From a virus: 64,000 nt of DNA. Within the stretch, counting starts at the first letter, position 1. Each line of letters opens with the position of its first letter. Under the pieces are notes generated by a model, which was given only the letters and a program-made list of their open reading frames with translations, ran no database searches and had not been told where the DNA came from. Shown here piece by piece: positions 10,583 to 20,294 of the stretch. The stretch spans positions 1 through 64,000 of IMG/VR virus record IMGVR_UViG_3300044695_006747. One strand, 5' to 3'. The translations under genes were made by a program, and so were the position numbers.

Positions 10583-11569
10583 ATGGAAAAAATAGCTGTA
10601 ATAACAGGAATAACAGGACAGGACGGAAGTTATCTAGCAGAACTATTATTAGAGAAAAATTATACTGTTGTTGGTTTATATAGACGAAGCAGCAGTATTA
10701 ACTTTGACCGAATTTCCCACCTTAAATCAGATAAATTCATTCTGGAAGAATTCGATCTTACAGATCCAGCAGGATGCAACGATATTGTTAGGAAATATCA
10801 CCCAACCGAATTATACAACCTTGCTGCTCAAAGTCATGTGGCAACCAGTTTCAAACAACCCACCACAACTTTTAATATTAATACTTTGGGGGTTACAAAT
10901 TTATTAGAAGCTATTCGTAACTATTCTCCCAAAACACGATTTTATCAAGCAAGTACTAGCGAAATGTTTGGATATAATTATAGTGTGAGCGCATTTGGTC
11001 AAAAATATCAGGATGAAACTACTCAATTTTTACCTCAAAGTCCATATGGCATATCAAAACTAGCAGCCCACAACATGGTAAGAATATATCGAACAGGATA
11101 CGGTATATACGGATGCTGTGGCATACTATTTAACCATGAGAGTCCGCGACGCGGCGAAAACTTTGTGACCAGAAAAATAACCAAGTATATTGGTCAACTT
11201 AAAAATGGCCAAACCCAAGCGAAGCTCAAACTAGGAAATCTTTCTGCACAACGAGATTGGGGACACGCTAAAGATTATGTTCGCGCTATGTACATGATGA
11301 TGCAAATGGTGGAGCCGGATGATTATGTAATATCCACAGGAAATACCTGGAGCGTACAAAACTTTTTGGATCAAGCATTCGCTGTTGCTGGTTTAGATCC
11401 TGCGGACCATGTGGAAATCGATCACGACCTATTTCGCCCCGCGGAAGTTGAATATCTAAGGGGTAGTTCGGCCAAAGCAAAAACATCTTTAAATTGGGAA
11501 CCACAAATATCTTTTAATGAACTAGTAAGTGATATGGTTAACCATGACATTTCGCAACTATCAAGATAA
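10583..11569 (+). CDS. gmd: GDP-mannose 4,6-dehydratase
   Basis: Short-chain dehydrogenase/reductase fold that converts GDP-D-mannose to GDP-4-keto-6-deoxy-D-mannose using bound NADP, the common precursor of fucose, rhamnose, perosamine and colitose. The Rossmann motif is G9-x-x-G12-x-x-G15 (TGITGQDG). The catalytic set includes S124-T125, E127 (QASTSEMFG) and Y155-x-x-x-K159 (YGISK). The GMD signature NHESPRRGENFVTRKI is intact. At 328 aa it is near full length and should be active. It is unusual in lying between terminase genes. It could feed the glycosyltransferases at 28056 and 29359 or alter the host envelope. Confidence 0.93.
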   Translation: MEKIAVITGITGQDGSYLAELLLEKNYTVVGLYRRSSSINFDRISHLKSDKFILEEFDLTDPAGCNDIVRKYHPTELYNLAAQSHVATSFKQPTTTFNINTLGVTNLLEAIRNYSPKTRFYQASTSEMFGYNYSVSAFGQKYQDETTQFLPQSPYGISKLAAHNMVRIYRTGYGIYGCCGILFNHESPRRGENFVTRKITKYIGQLKNGQTQAKLKLGNLSAQRDWGHAKDYVRAMYMMMQMVEPDDYVISTGNTWSVQNFLDQAFAVAGLDPADHVEIDHDLFRPAEVEYLRGSSAKAKTSLNWEPQISFNELVSDMVNHDISQLSR

Positions 11570-11822
11570 ATTATACAAAGATTGGAGAAAAGCGGTCTAT
11601 TCACGAGATAACCATACTTGTCAGTGGCCCGGATGCAACCAAAAAAATAAATTGAATGCTCACCATATTAAAACTTGGAGCGAATATCCTTCGCTACGAT
11701 ATCAAATTTCAAACGGAATAACTTTATGCAGACTTCATCACAAAATGATACATGGTATGGAAGAAATTTATGAAAGTTCATTCTCTCAAATAGTGGCGCG
11801 CAAAGATGGTAGACTACAATAA
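11544..11822 (+). CDS. HNH endonuclease (92 aa)
   Basis: Start MTFRNYQDKLYKDWRK (ATG at 11544); a GTG 15 nt upstream is possible. Zinc-binding Cys lie at about 26, 31 and 62, and the active centre is HH (40-41), N57 and HH/H (65-70): LNAHHIKTWSEYP, then SNGITLCRLHHKMIHG. It overlaps the end of gmd. HNH proteins beside terminases often act with the packaging motor (HK97 gp74 is the model), so a packaging role is as likely as homing. Confidence 0.8.
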   Translation: MTFRNYQDKLYKDWRKAVYSRDNHTCQWPGCNQKNKLNAHHIKTWSEYPSLRYQISNGITLCRLHHKMIHGMEEIYESSFSQIVARKDGRLQ

Positions 11823-12285
11823 TTTTAAAGTGATTATAGACACGCGTGAGCAGCAGCCGTGGGATTTTGATCGCTGTGCGATTGCTAATCACAAATTAGA
11901 TACTGGAGACTACAGTGTTGAAGGACTAGAAGATATATTATGCATAGAACGTAAAAAGAGTGTGAGCGAATTTGCTAATAATATTACTGAAAGTCGATTC
12001 AAAGATGTGATCAATCGAATGATTTCATATAAGTATCGTTTTTTTATTATGGAATTTGATTTGAACGATATTTATAGGTATCCTATTGGTAGCAATATTC
12101 CCAAACACATGTGGGATAAGATTAAAATTACAGCCGGTTTCATACTTAAAAATTTACTAGAAATTCAATTAAAATATAATATTCACGTATTATTTTGTGG
12201 CGATTCTGAAAACGCTAGTAAAATAGCTCTAACACTAATGAAAAAAGTATATGAACTCGAATACAACAATAAAAAAGAAGTTTGA
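11806..12285 (+). CDS. ERCC4-type nuclease
   Basis: 159 aa. The XPF/MUS81 nuclease motif is intact: D12 with TREQQPWDF, then GDY (34-36) and ERKKS (48-52). This is a metal-dependent structure-specific nuclease domain without an attached helicase or HhH. In phages such proteins probably resolve branched DNA before packaging. It is wedged between the HNH gene and the large terminase and overlaps both, which supports a packaging or recombination role. Confidence 0.85.
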   Translation: MVDYNNFKVIIDTREQQPWDFDRCAIANHKLDTGDYSVEGLEDILCIERKKSVSEFANNITESRFKDVINRMISYKYRFFIMEFDLNDIYRYPIGSNIPKHMWDKIKITAGFILKNLLEIQLKYNIHVLFCGDSENASKIALTLMKKVYELEYNNKKEV

Positions 12286-14284
12286 TGACGCTTGGTTAAA
12301 TCTTGGTAATTTGTCTGATATTATCGTACCAGACAATCCAATGATTCATCGAACCGAAAAAGAAATAGAAAATCCTGATTTACATTTATTGAAGATTTTA
12401 CGAAATCCTAAATATATATCATCAACATGCAAGCTTCTTTTCGATATAGAACTGCACCCTATGCAAACCGCTATTCTACAAGAATTTTGGATACGAGCAT
12501 TTCCAATGTATATAGCATCTCGTGGTTGGGGTAAAAGTTTCCTATTAGCATTGTATTGTGTTTTACGATGCTCATTTTTTCCAGGAACAAAAATTGTTGT
12601 GGTGGGAGCAGCATTTAGACAAAGTAAAATCATATTCGAATATATGGAAACTATTTGGAGAAATAGTCCAATATTACGCAGTATCTTCAATGGAAACGAT
12701 GATGGACCACGTCGTGATGTTGACAGGTGTACGATTCGATTAGGAGACAGTTGGACCATTGCGATTCCTATGGGCGATGGTAGCAAGATTAGAGGATTAA
12801 GAGCACATATTATCATCGCAGACGAGTTCGCATCAATATCTCCAGATATATATGAAACAGTAGTCTCAGGGTTCGCTGCTGTTAGTGCTAGTCCAATACA
12901 AAATGTGAAAGAACAAGCTAAAAAACAAGCTATGATAGAGGCTGGGTTGTGGAACGAAGAATTGGAAGTACTAGAATACAAAATGGGTAATCAGGCAATT
13001 ATTAGTGGAACAGCAGACTATGGATTTAAACACTTCGCTAGCTACTGGAAAAGATACAAAGCAATTATAGAAAGCAAAGGAGACTCAACTAAGCTTAAAG
13101 AAATATTTGGTGGAGAAATACCAAGTAATTTTAATTGGAAAGATTATAGTATTATTAGAATACCATACGAACTCATTCCAAAAGGATTCATGGATGATAA
13201 ACAGGTTAGTAGAGCAAAAGCTACTATACATACTGGTATTTATAATATGGAATATGCAGCATGTTTTGTTAACGATAGCGAAGGATTCTTCAGGCGCAGT
13301 CTTATAGAATCTTGCGTTGCTTCAGACATTAATCCTATTAAGCATAATGAGAGACCAATAGTTTTTGATGCGGCAGTAAAAGGTAATGCTAATTTAAGTT
13401 ATGTATACGGGGTTGACCCGGCTAGTGAAAAAGATAATTTTAGCATCACAGTTTTAGAACTACATCCTGATCACAGTAGAGTTGTTTATTGTTGGACAAC
13501 TAATAGAAGCAATTTTAAAGAAAGACAAAAAACAGGACTTATTAATGATCATGATTTCTATGGATTTTGTGCTAGAAAAATTAGAAATCTTATGAAGATT
13601 TTTCCTTGTGTTAAGATAGGTATGGATGCTCAGGGAGGAGGAGTAGCAATAGAAGAAGCTCTACACGATCCAAATAAATTAGAAGAAGGTGAAAATTTAA
13701 TTTGGCCTATAATAGACGGAAATAAAAATAAAGATACAGATGATCAAGCAGGATTACACATACTCGAACTTGTACAGTTTGCTAAAGCAGAATGGACTAG
13801 TCAGGCAAATCATGGATTAAGAAAAGATTTAGAAGATAAAGTATTGCTATTTCCTAGATTTGATAATTTAACACTTGGATTAGCATTAGATTCAGAAGGC
13901 AAAGATATTCTTGGACACGATCTTACTCCTTTATATGATAATTTAAGTGAATGTATACTAGAAATTGAAGAATTAAAAAATGAACTGACAACTATTGTGA
14001 TGACACAGACTAGCACAGGATCAAACGCTAGAGACAGATGGGATACTCCGGAAGTAAAATTACAAAACGGAAAAAAAGGAAGATTGCGAAAAGATAGATA
14101 TAGTTCATTATTAATTGCTAATATGCTAGCTAGACAAATGCATCGATCAATCAAATCTATTGAATACGATGTTGTTGGAGGAAATGCTAGAAACTTAGTT
14201 GGTCAAAACGGTCAAATGTACAAAGGTCCAGACTGGTTTGTCTCAGGAGCTAATGATTCTGAATTTTATGGCATATATAAATAA
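12251..14284 (+). CDS. terL: Terminase large subunit
   Basis: 677 aa, ATPase and nuclease of the packaging motor. The Walker A-like motif SRGWGKS is at 90-96 and Walker B HIIIADE at 186-192, with D191 and catalytic E192. The RNase H-like nuclease acidic residues lie in VYGVDPASEKD (D389), KIGMDAQGGG (D459) and a later DDQAGLHI segment near 497. The length is usual for large terminases. It overlaps the ERCC4 gene by 35 nt and is followed by a 47-nt A/T-rich gap. Confidence 0.93.
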   Translation: MNSNTTIKKKFDDAWLNLGNLSDIIVPDNPMIHRTEKEIENPDLHLLKILRNPKYISSTCKLLFDIELHPMQTAILQEFWIRAFPMYIASRGWGKSFLLALYCVLRCSFFPGTKIVVVGAAFRQSKIIFEYMETIWRNSPILRSIFNGNDDGPRRDVDRCTIRLGDSWTIAIPMGDGSKIRGLRAHIIIADEFASISPDIYETVVSGFAAVSASPIQNVKEQAKKQAMIEAGLWNEELEVLEYKMGNQAIISGTADYGFKHFASYWKRYKAIIESKGDSTKLKEIFGGEIPSNFNWKDYSIIRIPYELIPKGFMDDKQVSRAKATIHTGIYNMEYAACFVNDSEGFFRRSLIESCVASDINPIKHNERPIVFDAAVKGNANLSYVYGVDPASEKDNFSITVLELHPDHSRVVYCWTTNRSNFKERQKTGLINDHDFYGFCARKIRNLMKIFPCVKIGMDAQGGGVAIEEALHDPNKLEEGENLIWPIIDGNKNKDTDDQAGLHILELVQFAKAEWTSQANHGLRKDLEDKVLLFPRFDNLTLGLALDSEGKDILGHDLTPLYDNLSECILEIEELKNELTTIVMTQTSTGSNARDRWDTPEVKLQNGKKGRLRKDRYSSLLIANMLARQMHRSIKSIEYDVVGGNARNLVGQNGQMYKGPDWFVSGANDSEFYGIYK

Positions 14285-14331
14285 AGGTGTACATTACTAT
14301 TACAATAACATTACATTAGTATTATAAAAAT

Positions 14332-16515
14332 ATGGCTAAAAAACCCACCAAAAACAGTCCAATTAACGATGCTCCCTCTATTGGAGAAGAAGCTTATGTT
14401 GCTTGGAGTGATGATATCAATTCCAAGAAAGAAGCCCTAAGAACAGCATCAGAATCGTTAACTGAATTTATCGGAGTTAATCATGCGTCTGGTGCTCGTA
14501 GGTATAGTTTGGATTTTAGCAATCTAGACTCAAATACTTCTGGCAGACCAGGACTCACCAGATCAGATTACGACTTTTTCAGACCAGACGAAACAGTACC
14601 CACTAGAGTCAAGAGCATAATTCGTAAAGCAGACGATATCTATCAAAAGGTGGGACTAGTAAAAAATGTTATTGATTTAATGGCAGACTTTGCTGTACAG
14701 GGAATACGACCAGTTCATAGAAATAAAAGGATAGAAAGATTTTTTAAGCAGTGGTTCAAAAAAATTAATGGTAGAGATAGAAGTGAAAGATTTCTTAATA
14801 ACCTATATAAAGTTGGAAATGTTGTTATTAATAGACAAACAGCTAAAGTAAATGTTAAAGTAACAGATACACTATATAAAAGTCTTGGCGGTCCAGACCA
14901 ATATCTCAATGATATGGATGATTTAAAAGTTGAAAAAAGAGAAATTCCTTGGAAATATACTTTTATTGATCCTGTGTATGTTGAAGTAGCAGCAGGACCA
15001 TTAGCATCATTCACATCAGAAAAAAGATACGAACTTGTTTTACCAGCATCTTTAAGAAAAATTATAAACGCACCAAAAACAGAAGCAGAAAAATCTGTTA
15101 TTAGTAATTTACCTCCAGCAATTATTGAAGCAGCTAAAACTAGAAAAGCATATCCTTTAGATCCAAGCAAAACTATTGTTAATCACTACAAGAAAGACGA
15201 TTGGCAGAGCTGGGCATTTCCTATGATCTATGCGATTATGGATGATATTATCGTTTTAGAAAAACTTAAACTTGCGGATATGGCAGCTCTTGACGGAGCT
15301 ATTAGTAATATTCGTATTTTTAAATTAGGAAGTTTAGAACATAAAATTGCTCCAACAAAAGCCGCAACCGCTAAACTAGCACAAATTCTAGGTAATAATG
15401 TTGGTGGTGGCACAATGGATCTTGTTTGGGGTCCAGATATTGAGTTACTTGAAAGTAATACCAATGTTCATAACTTTTTAGGAGAAGGTAAATATACTCC
15501 ACATTTAAATAGTGTTTATGCTGGTCTTGGTATTCCTCCAACTCTAACTGGAACGTATGGAGCAGCAGGAACAACAAATAATTTCATATCTCTAAAAACC
15601 CTAACACAAAGACTACAGTATGGTAGAGATTTAATTACAGAATTTTGGGAAAAAGAGATGGCAATTGTACAAAAAGCAATGGGTTTCAAATATCCAGCTA
15701 AAATTGAATTTGATAGGATGGATTTAAGTAATGAAGAAGCAGAAAAATCTTTATTAATCCAACTAGCTGATAGAAATCTAGTTAGTGATGAATTATTACA
15801 GAAACGTTTTGGTTTTGATCCAGAGATGGAAAAAGTTAGACTAAATAGAGAACAAAGAGAAAGACAATCAAATAGAATGATTAAAAAATCTGGTCCGTGG
15901 CATGATCCTCAAATAGAAAATTCCCTTAAGAAAATTGCTTTACAGTCCGGAGCTGCTACTCCAAGTCAAGTTGGATTAAGTCTAGATAAAAAGAAGAATG
16001 GAGAAAAGACGGTTCTTGAGCTACGACAATCAATGATGACAAAGCCACCAACTGGGTTGGCAAAAGATTCGCCAGAATCTTTGCCAGGACAACCAGAGCA
16101 AGGAAGACCCAGGAATTCTAAAGATACACAGCAAAGGAAAGAAAAAACATTTAAACCACGAACAGGAGCCAGTTTAGCAATTTGGGCCGCAAACGCACAA
16201 GAGAAAATTGCTGAAATTATAAATCCAATTATGTTAGAATTTTATGATAAAAAAAATGTAAGAAGTTTATCTAATGAGCAAACTCTAGAATTAGAACAAA
16301 TAAAAACAAAAGTATTATTTGATCTCAAACCCTTCTCACAAATAGACCACGAATCTATAAAGCATTCTCTGCATAATTTAAATAATAATAACAATAAAGA
16401 ATATTTTACCTATCAAAACTATATTAAACAAATTAGTAATGACTTAAATAGACAATTAACTATAGATGAACAAAAACAGGCCAAGGCATCCTTTTATTCT
16501 ATGGTGTATGAATAA
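14332..16515 (+). CDS. Portal protein
   Basis: 727 aa, located directly after the large terminase. It has the mixed alpha/beta N-terminal body and a long central helical stretch typical of portals, including a PPTLTGTYGAAGTTNNF loop and a crown-like C-terminus rich in Asn, Lys and Gln. Twelve copies would form the ring at the capsid vertex through which DNA passes. The region with SLPGQPEQGRPRN (near 585) is low in structure. Called from position, length and general pattern. Confidence 0.85.
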   Translation: MAKKPTKNSPINDAPSIGEEAYVAWSDDINSKKEALRTASESLTEFIGVNHASGARRYSLDFSNLDSNTSGRPGLTRSDYDFFRPDETVPTRVKSIIRKADDIYQKVGLVKNVIDLMADFAVQGIRPVHRNKRIERFFKQWFKKINGRDRSERFLNNLYKVGNVVINRQTAKVNVKVTDTLYKSLGGPDQYLNDMDDLKVEKREIPWKYTFIDPVYVEVAAGPLASFTSEKRYELVLPASLRKIINAPKTEAEKSVISNLPPAIIEAAKTRKAYPLDPSKTIVNHYKKDDWQSWAFPMIYAIMDDIIVLEKLKLADMAALDGAISNIRIFKLGSLEHKIAPTKAATAKLAQILGNNVGGGTMDLVWGPDIELLESNTNVHNFLGEGKYTPHLNSVYAGLGIPPTLTGTYGAAGTTNNFISLKTLTQRLQYGRDLITEFWEKEMAIVQKAMGFKYPAKIEFDRMDLSNEEAEKSLLIQLADRNLVSDELLQKRFGFDPEMEKVRLNREQRERQSNRMIKKSGPWHDPQIENSLKKIALQSGAATPSQVGLSLDKKKNGEKTVLELRQSMMTKPPTGLAKDSPESLPGQPEQGRPRNSKDTQQRKEKTFKPRTGASLAIWAANAQEKIAEIINPIMLEFYDKKNVRSLSNEQTLELEQIKTKVLFDLKPFSQIDHESIKHSLHNLNNNNNKEYFTYQNYIKQISNDLNRQLTIDEQKQAKASFYSMVYE

Positions 16516-16539
16516 CCATAACTAATGGAGTAAAATATT

Positions 16540-18036
16540 ATGGAAATTTTTGAATCAGAAATTGCTGACGGTTTAGAGAATCAAATTAAAGCATCAGCAT
16601 CAATAGTCTATGCTTCTGTTGCAGAACCATCTTCTGATAATAATTTTACTATGGCCGAAATAAAATCTTTAGGATCGGTAAGCGATAAAGATTTATATTA
16701 TGTACAATCTATTCTAGTAAGTTCTTCTTGGAATAAAAATGATGATATTTTTGACAAAAGAGAAATTTGGTTAGCTAAAAATACTCCAGAAGATAAACCA
16801 ACAAATTTAAATCATGATGAAAATCTAATTATAGGACATATCACTGCGAATTGGCCAATAACCGAAGAAGGAACTATTATTGATGAAGATATTGAAATAG
16901 ATAATCTTCCAGATAAATTTCATATATTAACAGGCTCTGTAATTTATAAAGGATTTAGTAAACCAGAACTTAGGGACAGATCTAATAGACTCATTGCAGA
17001 AATAGAAAATGGTACTAAATATGTTAGCATGGAGTGTTTTTTCAAGGGATTTGATTATGGCCTAATTAATAGAGCCACTAATGAATATAAAATATTAAGA
17101 AGAAATAATGATACAGCATATCTTAGTAAGCACTTAAGAGCATATGGTGGATTAGGAGAATATGATAACTATAAAATAGGTAGAGTGCTAAGAGATATAA
17201 CATTTAGTGGTAAGGGTTTTGTTGACAAACCAGCAAATCCTGATAGTATAATATTTACAAAACATTCATTACCCAATTTACAGACAGAAAAAAATAACAA
17301 TTTTTCAGAAAATAGTGTATCTAATGATCAGACAACCCCCGAAGCGGAGAACAATATTATGAATTTAGATCTAGAACCAGTTATGACAGAAGTAACCACA
17401 ATCAAAACCAAGCTTGAAGCTATGGAAGGTTGCTCAGATCTCGTAAAAGAAGCTTATGCTTCTGTTGATACTCTTAAGGGAGCAAATATCGAACTAGAAG
17501 GCGTTTTAGCAGAAACAAGACAAGCTCTAGAGGAATCAAATCTTCAAAAAGAAGAAGCTGCTAAAAAAATGGACGAAGAGATGAAAAAGAAGCAAGAAGA
17601 AATGATGAAAATGAAAGCAGAACTTGACAGCGCTTTAGAAGCTATCGCTGCTTATAAAATGAAAGAAGAAGAAATGGCCAAAAAAGAAAAGAAAATGAAG
17701 AGAATGGCCGCTCTTATTGAGGCTGGTGTAGAATCAGAATCGGCAGATGCTACAGCAGAGCAATTCAATGAATTAAACGATGAACTCTTTGCCACAATGA
17801 CAACCCTACTTGCTGCTAAAAAATCTTCTATGAAAAAAGAAGAAGAAATGATGATGAAAAAACCAAAGGCTTCAGAAAATACAGACACATCTGTGTTAGA
17901 AGAAGTTGAGGTCACAGAAGCCGAAGTAGAACTAGGTGTTGGTGGAGAGCAAGAATCCGCCGTTGACAATACTCGTGCCGAATTGGTCGAATTCGTATGT
18001 GCCAGACTAGGTAAAAAACTTAATAAGGGAGAATAA
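16540..18036 (+). CDS. Prohead protease-scaffold fusion
   Basis: 498 aa. Residues about 45-240 look like a prohead serine protease, with probable catalytic H92 (NLNHDENLIIGH) and S163 (YVSMECFFKG). Residues about 290-430 form a long Lys/Glu/Met-rich coiled coil typical of scaffolding, and the C-terminus is short and acidic. A fused protease-scaffold would be packed inside the prohead, cut itself and the capsid delta region, and be ejected. The gene sits between portal and capsid with AATGGAG upstream of the ATG. Confidence 0.8.
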   Translation: MEIFESEIADGLENQIKASASIVYASVAEPSSDNNFTMAEIKSLGSVSDKDLYYVQSILVSSSWNKNDDIFDKREIWLAKNTPEDKPTNLNHDENLIIGHITANWPITEEGTIIDEDIEIDNLPDKFHILTGSVIYKGFSKPELRDRSNRLIAEIENGTKYVSMECFFKGFDYGLINRATNEYKILRRNNDTAYLSKHLRAYGGLGEYDNYKIGRVLRDITFSGKGFVDKPANPDSIIFTKHSLPNLQTEKNNNFSENSVSNDQTTPEAENNIMNLDLEPVMTEVTTIKTKLEAMEGCSDLVKEAYASVDTLKGANIELEGVLAETRQALEESNLQKEEAAKKMDEEMKKKQEEMMKMKAELDSALEAIAAYKMKEEEMAKKEKKMKRMAALIEAGVESESADATAEQFNELNDELFATMTTLLAAKKSSMKKEEEMMMKKPKASENTDTSVLEEVEVTEAEVELGVGGEQESAVDNTRAELVEFVCARLGKKLNKGE

Positions 18037-18037
18037 C

Positions 18038-18493
18038 ATGGCTCTTAAACCAGATCGTATTGAATTATTAACAGATATCTCTTTCTTCATGAATACAACC
18101 GCAGAGCGTGGCGGTGTAGTTTCAGCTGTAACTATGGGTTCTGGCGTCTCTATGGACGATGCTAATGCTGTAGTAGCTTATGCTGCTGTTGCAAGTGGTG
18201 CTCGTCCAGTAGGCGTTTTGCTAAATGACGTTGTTAATCTGGATCTAACCAGACAACACATCAATTGGCACAAAGACGAAGTTCAGGTTGGTGGCAAGGT
18301 TACTGTTCTACGTAATGGACAGGTTACAACCAACAGACTAGTTGCTAGTATTACCCCATCTGCTGGCGCCCCAGCTTATGTTGGTGCTAGTGGCCTCATT
18401 GGTACATCAAGCACAAACGCTGTTCAAGTTGGTCAGTTTTTAAGTGGCGTCGATGCAGACGGTTACGCAAAAGTTTCAATCAATATTGCTTAA
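18038..18493 (+). CDS. Probable capsid decoration protein (151 aa)
   Basis: Small, Ala/Val/Gly-rich and beta-rich: the segment GVLLNDVVNLDLTRQHINW followed by DEVQVGGKVTVLRNG is characteristic of the small proteins encoded directly before the major capsid gene in many large siphoviruses. The position (between scaffold and capsid, GGGAG before the ATG) and size fit a trimeric stabiliser that binds the mature shell. A head-fibre or minor head protein is possible. Confidence 0.6.
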   Translation: MALKPDRIELLTDISFFMNTTAERGGVVSAVTMGSGVSMDDANAVVAYAAVASGARPVGVLLNDVVNLDLTRQHINWHKDEVQVGGKVTVLRNGQVTTNRLVASITPSAGAPAYVGASGLIGTSSTNAVQVGQFLSGVDADGYAKVSINIA

Positions 18494-18524
18494 GCTTTAT
18501 TAAATTCTTAAAAGGGAGAAAAAC

Positions 18525-19535
18525 ATGGCAGGCAACAATCAAGTGTTTCAACCAACACCAGAATTAACAGATCTTCTTGTTCGTTCTGGCTCGTTACAAA
18601 GAGAAGAGGCTATTTCAGCCAATGCTGAATTCGCCAAAGCTCTTGAACTTCCAATTCGTCAAGGTATCCTAAGTGGTGATATCCTCGACGGCATTTTCGA
18701 GCCAATCACATTAGCTCAAAGTGCAACTCCAGAGTTTCCACTAGACTTCCTAGCTCCTGGCACCGAAAAGGACTTTGTGGCTTACACAATTCCTAATCAC
18801 GGCTATATTCCAGAGCGTCATGTTGAAGGCGATTATGTCATGGTTCCAACCTATGATATTGGCGCCTCGATTGACTATCTCCTAAAGTATGCTCGTGATG
18901 CTCGTTGGGACGTTGTTGGTCGTGCTATGGAAGTTCTAGAAAGTTCGTTTGTTAAGAAGATGAATGATGACGGATGGCACACACTACTAGCTGCTGGTGT
19001 TGATCGTAACATTGTTGTTTACGATAGCGATGCTGCTGCTGGTCAGTTCACCAAGCGTCTAGTCTCCTTAATGAAGACTGTTATGCGCAGAAATGGTGGC
19101 GGTAATAGCGCCAGCAATAATCGTGGTATGTTGACTGATCTATATGTTTCTCCCGAAGCTATGGAAGATATCCGCAATTGGGGTGTTGATCAAGTCGATG
19201 AAGTTACTCGTCGTGAGATCTATGTTGCTGCCGATGGTACTCTTAACAGAGTATTCGGTGTCAATCTTCACGATCTTGATGAACTAGGTGAAGGTCAAGA
19301 ATATCAACTATTCTATAGTGATGTTCTTAGTGGCTCACTACCAGCCAGCGATTCCGAAATCGTTGTTGGTCTTGATCTACGAAAGAGAGACAGTTTCATA
19401 ATGCCAATTCGTGAACAAGTTCAAATCTTCGAAGACGATACTCTACATCGTCAGAAGAGAGCTGGTTTTTACGGATGGGCAGAACAAGGCTTTGCTGTTC
19501 TAGACAACCGCAGAGTATTACTTGGCTCACTCTGA
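18525..19535 (+). CDS. Major capsid protein, HK97 fold
   Basis: 336 aa. A helical N-terminal part is followed by an E-loop-like region (GYIPERHVEGDYVMVPTYDI), a long spine helix (ARDARWDVVGRAMEVLE) and P-domain and A-domain strands (RGMLTDLYVSPEAMEDIRNW, SFIMPIREQVQIFEDDTLH). The codon choice is the most GC-balanced of the structural genes, as is common for highly expressed capsid genes. Strong ribosome site GGGAG before the ATG. A terminator follows 27 nt after the stop. Confidence 0.9.
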   Translation: MAGNNQVFQPTPELTDLLVRSGSLQREEAISANAEFAKALELPIRQGILSGDILDGIFEPITLAQSATPEFPLDFLAPGTEKDFVAYTIPNHGYIPERHVEGDYVMVPTYDIGASIDYLLKYARDARWDVVGRAMEVLESSFVKKMNDDGWHTLLAAGVDRNIVVYDSDAAAGQFTKRLVSLMKTVMRRNGGGNSASNNRGMLTDLYVSPEAMEDIRNWGVDQVDEVTRREIYVAADGTLNRVFGVNLHDLDELGEGQEYQLFYSDVLSGSLPASDSEIVVGLDLRKRDSFIMPIREQVQIFEDDTLHRQKRAGFYGWAEQGFAVLDNRRVLLGSL

Positions 19536-19562
19536 TCTTTCCTACAATTGATCATTATAAAG

Positions 19563-19589
19563 AAAGCCGGCCCTTGGTCGGCTTTTTTT
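19563..19589 (+). terminator. Intrinsic terminator after the capsid gene
   Basis: The stem AAAGCCGGCC pairs with GGTCGGCTTT around a 3-nt loop, and seven T follow. It ends the packaging and head operon. Confidence 0.9.
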
Positions 19590-19638
19590 ATTTAGGTGTA
19601 TTATACTTATAGAACAATAATCTTAAAGGTACTCTACT

Positions 19639-20040
19639 ATGCCAGCAAGTAGATATGATTTTTCTATTGAGCAAGGGTCTTCCTTTAGGATGTCTCTTGT
19701 ATACAAAGATGATCTTGGTAATCCTATTGATTTGACCGATTATTGTGCAAGATTAACTTGGACCACAAGTAAAGGAGTTGTTCAAACTTTTACCACACTA
19801 AATATAGACTATAGTGTGTATAAATTTACTATAGAACCTCTTATTGGTAAAATAACACTATTGATACCCTCCTCAGTAACTAATGATTTTACTTTTGAAA
19901 CAGCCAAATACGACTTGGAACTACAAAGCGATGACGATTTATATGTTGGTGGTGGTAAGTATACTACCAGATTAATATATGGCACTATAACTATTTTACA
20001 GAGGTATAGTGGTAATGATACCGCGTTGGAGTGCGCATAA
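19639..20040 (+). CDS. Paralogous beta-sandwich tail/fibre protein, copy 1
   Basis: 133 aa. It shares its whole layout with the 146-aa protein at 31556: F-x-IE-x-GS near the start, DLTDYCARL, KYDLEL, VGGGKYTTRLIYGTI. The Ig-like beta pattern suits a small virion attachment or accessory fibre protein. It is the first gene after the capsid terminator and ends in a TAATG overlap with the next gene. No named family. Confidence 0.65.
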   Translation: MPASRYDFSIEQGSSFRMSLVYKDDLGNPIDLTDYCARLTWTTSKGVVQTFTTLNIDYSVYKFTIEPLIGKITLLIPSSVTNDFTFETAKYDLELQSDDDLYVGGGKYTTRLIYGTITILQRYSGNDTALECA

Positions 20041-20264
20041 TGAGCACAACAATACAAATTACAGAATCTGTTAATTTATTGGAGATAGAAACATCAATAT
20101 CAAATACTGTTAATAATTTGGAAATTGAATATTCAGAAATTAATAATATTGAAATTAATTCTGGTTTTACAGCATCAATTGTTTATGCTAGTGATGTTGT
20201 GGGATTGGATACTTTTATAGATAATTTTATGGATAATTATAATATAGACTGTGGTTCACCATAA
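20040..20264 (+). CDS. Small tail-cassette protein (74 aa)
   Basis: Reads MSTTIQITESVNLLEIETSI. It is rich in Asn, Ile, Glu and Ser with two degenerate repeats (NNLEIEYSE, then NNIEINSGF). Its ATG overlaps the stop of the 133-aa gene. It ends IDCGSP, close to the DGGSP ending of the fibre at 20295. Probably a small virion component; function not known. Confidence 0.6.
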   Translation: MSTTIQITESVNLLEIETSISNTVNNLEIEYSEINNIEINSGFTASIVYASDVVGLDTFIDNFMDNYNIDCGSP

Positions 20265-20294
20265 ACATTCCCAGACCAATAATGGAGATTTAAC

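Noticed and set aside
12346-12981. Minus-strand frame within the large terminase gene
   Set aside because: Antisense shadow in A/T-rich DNA, no start signal.
18038-18493. Second capsid protein
   Set aside because: Too short for an HK97 fold; the 336-aa protein that follows has all the features.
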